Source of the DNA: Nitrososphaerota archaeon
GTDB lineage: Archaea; Thermoproteota; Nitrososphaeria; Nitrososphaerales; JAGGXQ01
DNA length: 7,126 nt
Assembly (NCBI GenBank): GCA_021162925.1
Contig: JAGGXQ010000147.1
Span: 1 to 7,126 of the forward strand
Direction: 5' to 3'
This document shows, piece by piece, positions 6,319 through 7,126 of this stretch. Numbering within the stretch: position 1 is the stretch's first letter; each line of letters begins with the position of its first letter. The position numbers were made by a program, and so were the translations under genes. A model generated the notes under the pieces. It ran no database searches. It saw only the letters and a program-made list of their open reading frames with translations, and had not been told where the DNA came from.

Positions 6319-6391
6319 GCCTCGGGCGGGATTTGAACCCGCGACCTCTGCCTTACCAGAGCAGCGCTCTAACCCGCTGAGCTACCGAGGC
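6318..6391 (-). tRNA. tRNA-Thr(GGT)
   Basis: All four arms fold. The 7-bp acceptor is GCCTCGG with CCGAGGC, the D stem is GCTC/GAGC, the anticodon stem is CTGCT/GGCAG with loop CTGGTAA, and the T stem is GCGGG/CCCGC with loop TTCAAAT. The anticodon is GGT (6355-6357 on the plus strand), reading ACC and ACT. G1-C72, C2-G71 and the T (U) at position 73 match known archaeal threonine identity. A37 is the site expected to carry t6A in this ANN-decoding tRNA. There is no intron and CCA is not encoded; the 3' end runs straight into T-residues. It lies head to head with tRNA-Pro. Confidence 0.95.
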
Positions 6392-6445
6392 CCAAAAATC
6401 AAGCCTCGGAGAATCTTTTTAAGTTTGTCGCCTCCCTTCACGAAT
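6392..6445. promoter_or_regulatory. symmetrical divergent promoter of tRNA-Thr and tRNA-Pro
   Basis: The 54-bp gap between the two tRNA 5' ends holds one central box, CTTTTTAAG (6415-6423), a near-palindrome. Its TTAAAAAG/CTTTTTAA core (6415-6422) is 24 nt from each mature tRNA end, so one TBP site is well placed for both directions. Purine-rich flanks occur on both strands (GAGAA at 6410-6414 on plus, GACAAA at 6424-6429 on minus) as possible TFB elements. The same octamer forms the methylthiotransferase/rio1 promoter. A second AT run, AAAAA at 6394-6398, would lie at the tRNA-Thr start point. Confidence 0.6.
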
Positions 6446-6520
6446 GGGGTCGTGGTCCAGCCTGGTTAGGATGCCAGCCTTGGGAGCTGGTGGCCGAGGG
6501 TTCGAGTCCCTCCGACCCCA
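6446..6520 (+). tRNA. tRNA-Pro(TGG)
   Basis: The cloverleaf is complete. The acceptor is GGGGTCG/CGACCCC, the D stem is GTCC/GGAT (with one G-T pair), the anticodon stem is CCAGC/GCTGG with loop CTTGGGA, the variable region is TGGCC, and the T stem is GAGGG/CCCTC with loop TTCGAGT. The anticodon is TGG (6481-6483), reading CCN proline codons. G37 fits the m1G37 seen in proline tRNAs, and the discriminator is A. There is no intron and no encoded CCA. The discriminator at 6520 touches the stop codon of the opposite-strand gene (6521-6523). No T-run follows within the next 40 nt or so, so transcription probably continues into that gene in antisense. Confidence 0.95.
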
Positions 6521-7030
6521 TCACTCCTCCAGCTCTATCACGAACTCGTAGAAGTCGTGCTTCGGCCTGAGCTTGGTCAGGCTCAGAGAGAGCTTCGGGT
6601 TTAGCGACTTCACCATCGCCTCTATGTACGGCTTGACGTAGCTCATGTAGATCACCCCACCGTCCATGTTCAAGGCCTTGGAAGCCTCTAGGATCGGGCA
6701 CCACCCCCCTATCCTGACCACGCTCCTCTTTTGAGACTCCTCGACGACCTGCTGGTACCTGCCGACCCCCGGACCCGGTATGAGCGTCTTCATGGCCCTC
6801 CTGACCAAAACGACCCCGGCCTTCGCGTCGTCGGTTATCAGATCTAGCTTGGAGCCGTTCTCCTTGAACCACTCCCTCCCGGCCTCCCATTGGACCCTCT
6901 CGAGTATCTTCAGGGCTTCGTCCATCCCTATCCTCTCCCCTACGGCCTTAAGGTAACGCAGGTGGGCTATTAGGTAGTTCTTGACGTAGGCTTTGTAAAC
7001 GAGTTCCCCAATCGATATCTCTTCGCTCAA
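6521..7030 (-). CDS. uncharacterised protein resembling the L-2-amino-thiazoline-4-carboxylate hydrolase-like family
   Basis: The 169-residue soluble protein has a helical N-terminal half (about 8-100) and a C-terminal part that recalls the ATC hydrolase-like family. That part contains GGWCPILEASKALNMDG (108-124), then a segment ending SLNPKLSLSLTKLRP (142-156), then HDFYEFVIELEE at the C-terminus. Family members usually keep cysteines and a Gly-Asp pair in the last block (CxxD, GDxxCxF); here these positions are IYMS, KHD and YEF, and only C111 remains. It may therefore be a ligand-binding or redox relative rather than a hydrolase. This assignment is from memory of motifs, not a search. The start is TTG at 7030, supported by AGGAG 9 nt upstream. 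It is transcribed away from the window edge and ends exactly at tRNA-Pro. Confidence 0.5.
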   Translation of the reverse strand: MSEEISIGELVYKAYVKNYLIAHLRYLKAVGERIGMDEALKILERVQWEAGREWFKENGSKLDLITDDAKAGVVLVRRAMKTLIPGPGVGRYQQVVEESQKRSVVRIGGWCPILEASKALNMDGGVIYMSYVKPYIEAMVKSLNPKLSLSLTKLRPKHDFYEFVIELEE

Positions 7031-7126
7031 AGTCGGTCTCTCCTATTTCCCGCTCAACCTTAAATCTTTTTCTCAAAGGATGATGGTTAGGTAGATAAAT
7101 AAATTCGCTATCGCCGTAGTGAGGGC
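7031..7126. promoter_or_regulatory. upstream region of the 6521-7030 gene, with promoter-like AT boxes
   Basis: There is no gene in this 96-bp edge. For the minus-strand gene, AGGAG at 7040-7044 is a good Shine-Dalgarno site. An AT-rich box at 7094-7105 (AATTTATTTATC on minus) would give a leader of about 40 nt containing it; a nearer GATTTAAGG (7058-7066) would give an RNA too short to include it. The 7094-7105 box could also act on the plus strand for a gene or RNA starting at or beyond about 7119, where GTG occurs just before the window ends. Confidence 0.35.

Noticed and set aside
6446..6520. tRNA-Pro as an integration site for a mobile element
   Set aside because: No integrase gene and no repeat of the tRNA 3' end is found downstream; the gene next to it is a normal-looking chromosomal gene.
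6438..6890. Minus-strand frame of 150 codons crossing tRNA-Pro
   Set aside because: It runs through a structured tRNA gene and out of frame through the 6521-7030 gene; low-complexity composition.
7076..7086. C-box-like GGATGATGG suggesting a C/D box sRNA
   Set aside because: The last base departs from RUGAUGA, and no convincing D box or guide/box pair is visible before the window ends.

Overview
The window comes from an archaeon, probably a thermophile. It carries a complete archaeal-type DNA topoisomerase VI (B then A subunit), a RIO1-type kinase, a Dim2/Pno1-like KH protein and an archaeal/eukaryal-type tRNA methylthiotransferase. Two intron-less tRNA genes lack encoded CCA. Starts lie about 20-30 bp from TTAAAAAG- or TTTATAAA-like boxes in an otherwise GC-rich sequence. 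Arginine is mostly AGG, isoleucine is often ATA, and the proteins are rich in Lys, Arg and Glu. I would guess a Korarchaeota-like or other deep Thermoproteota-side lineage, but the sequence alone does not settle it.

Layout: (1) 1-699, the 3' part of a PPP-family protein phosphatase, cut by the window edge. (2) 686-1972 on the minus strand, a radical-SAM methylthiotransferase for t6A in tRNA, overlapping the phosphatase tail to tail by 14 nt. (3) A 53-bp divergent promoter. (4) 2026-5891, a tightly packed plus-strand operon rio1 - dim2-like - top6B - top6A in which every gene overlaps the next. (5) 5888-6223 on the minus strand, a small cupin protein sharing 4 nt with the end of top6A. (6) Two divergent tRNA genes, Thr(GGT) on minus and Pro(TGG) on plus, separated by 54 bp with one AT box in the middle. 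(7) 6521-7030 on the minus strand, a protein resembling the L-2-amino-thiazoline-4-carboxylate hydrolase-like family, whose stop codon touches the last base of tRNA-Pro. (8) A 96-bp noncoding edge with AT-rich promoter-like sequence.

The genes are mostly informational. RIO1 and Dim2 homologues act together in late maturation of the small ribosomal subunit, Top6B/Top6A form one type IIB topoisomerase, and the methylthiotransferase modifies tRNAs. Translation start signals are of two kinds: leaderless-type starts for the first genes of transcripts (rio1, cupin, probably the methylthiotransferase) and strong Shine-Dalgarno sites buried in the upstream gene for internal operon genes (dim2-like, top6A).

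I see no mobile element, CRISPR array, defence locus or clearly new system. What repays attention is the compression: two divergent promoters each apparently built on one shared TTAAAAAG octamer, three convergent junctions with no intergenic space, an AT-rich patch inside rio1 that may be an internal promoter, and a 9-nt direct repeat bracketing the tRNA-Thr gene.
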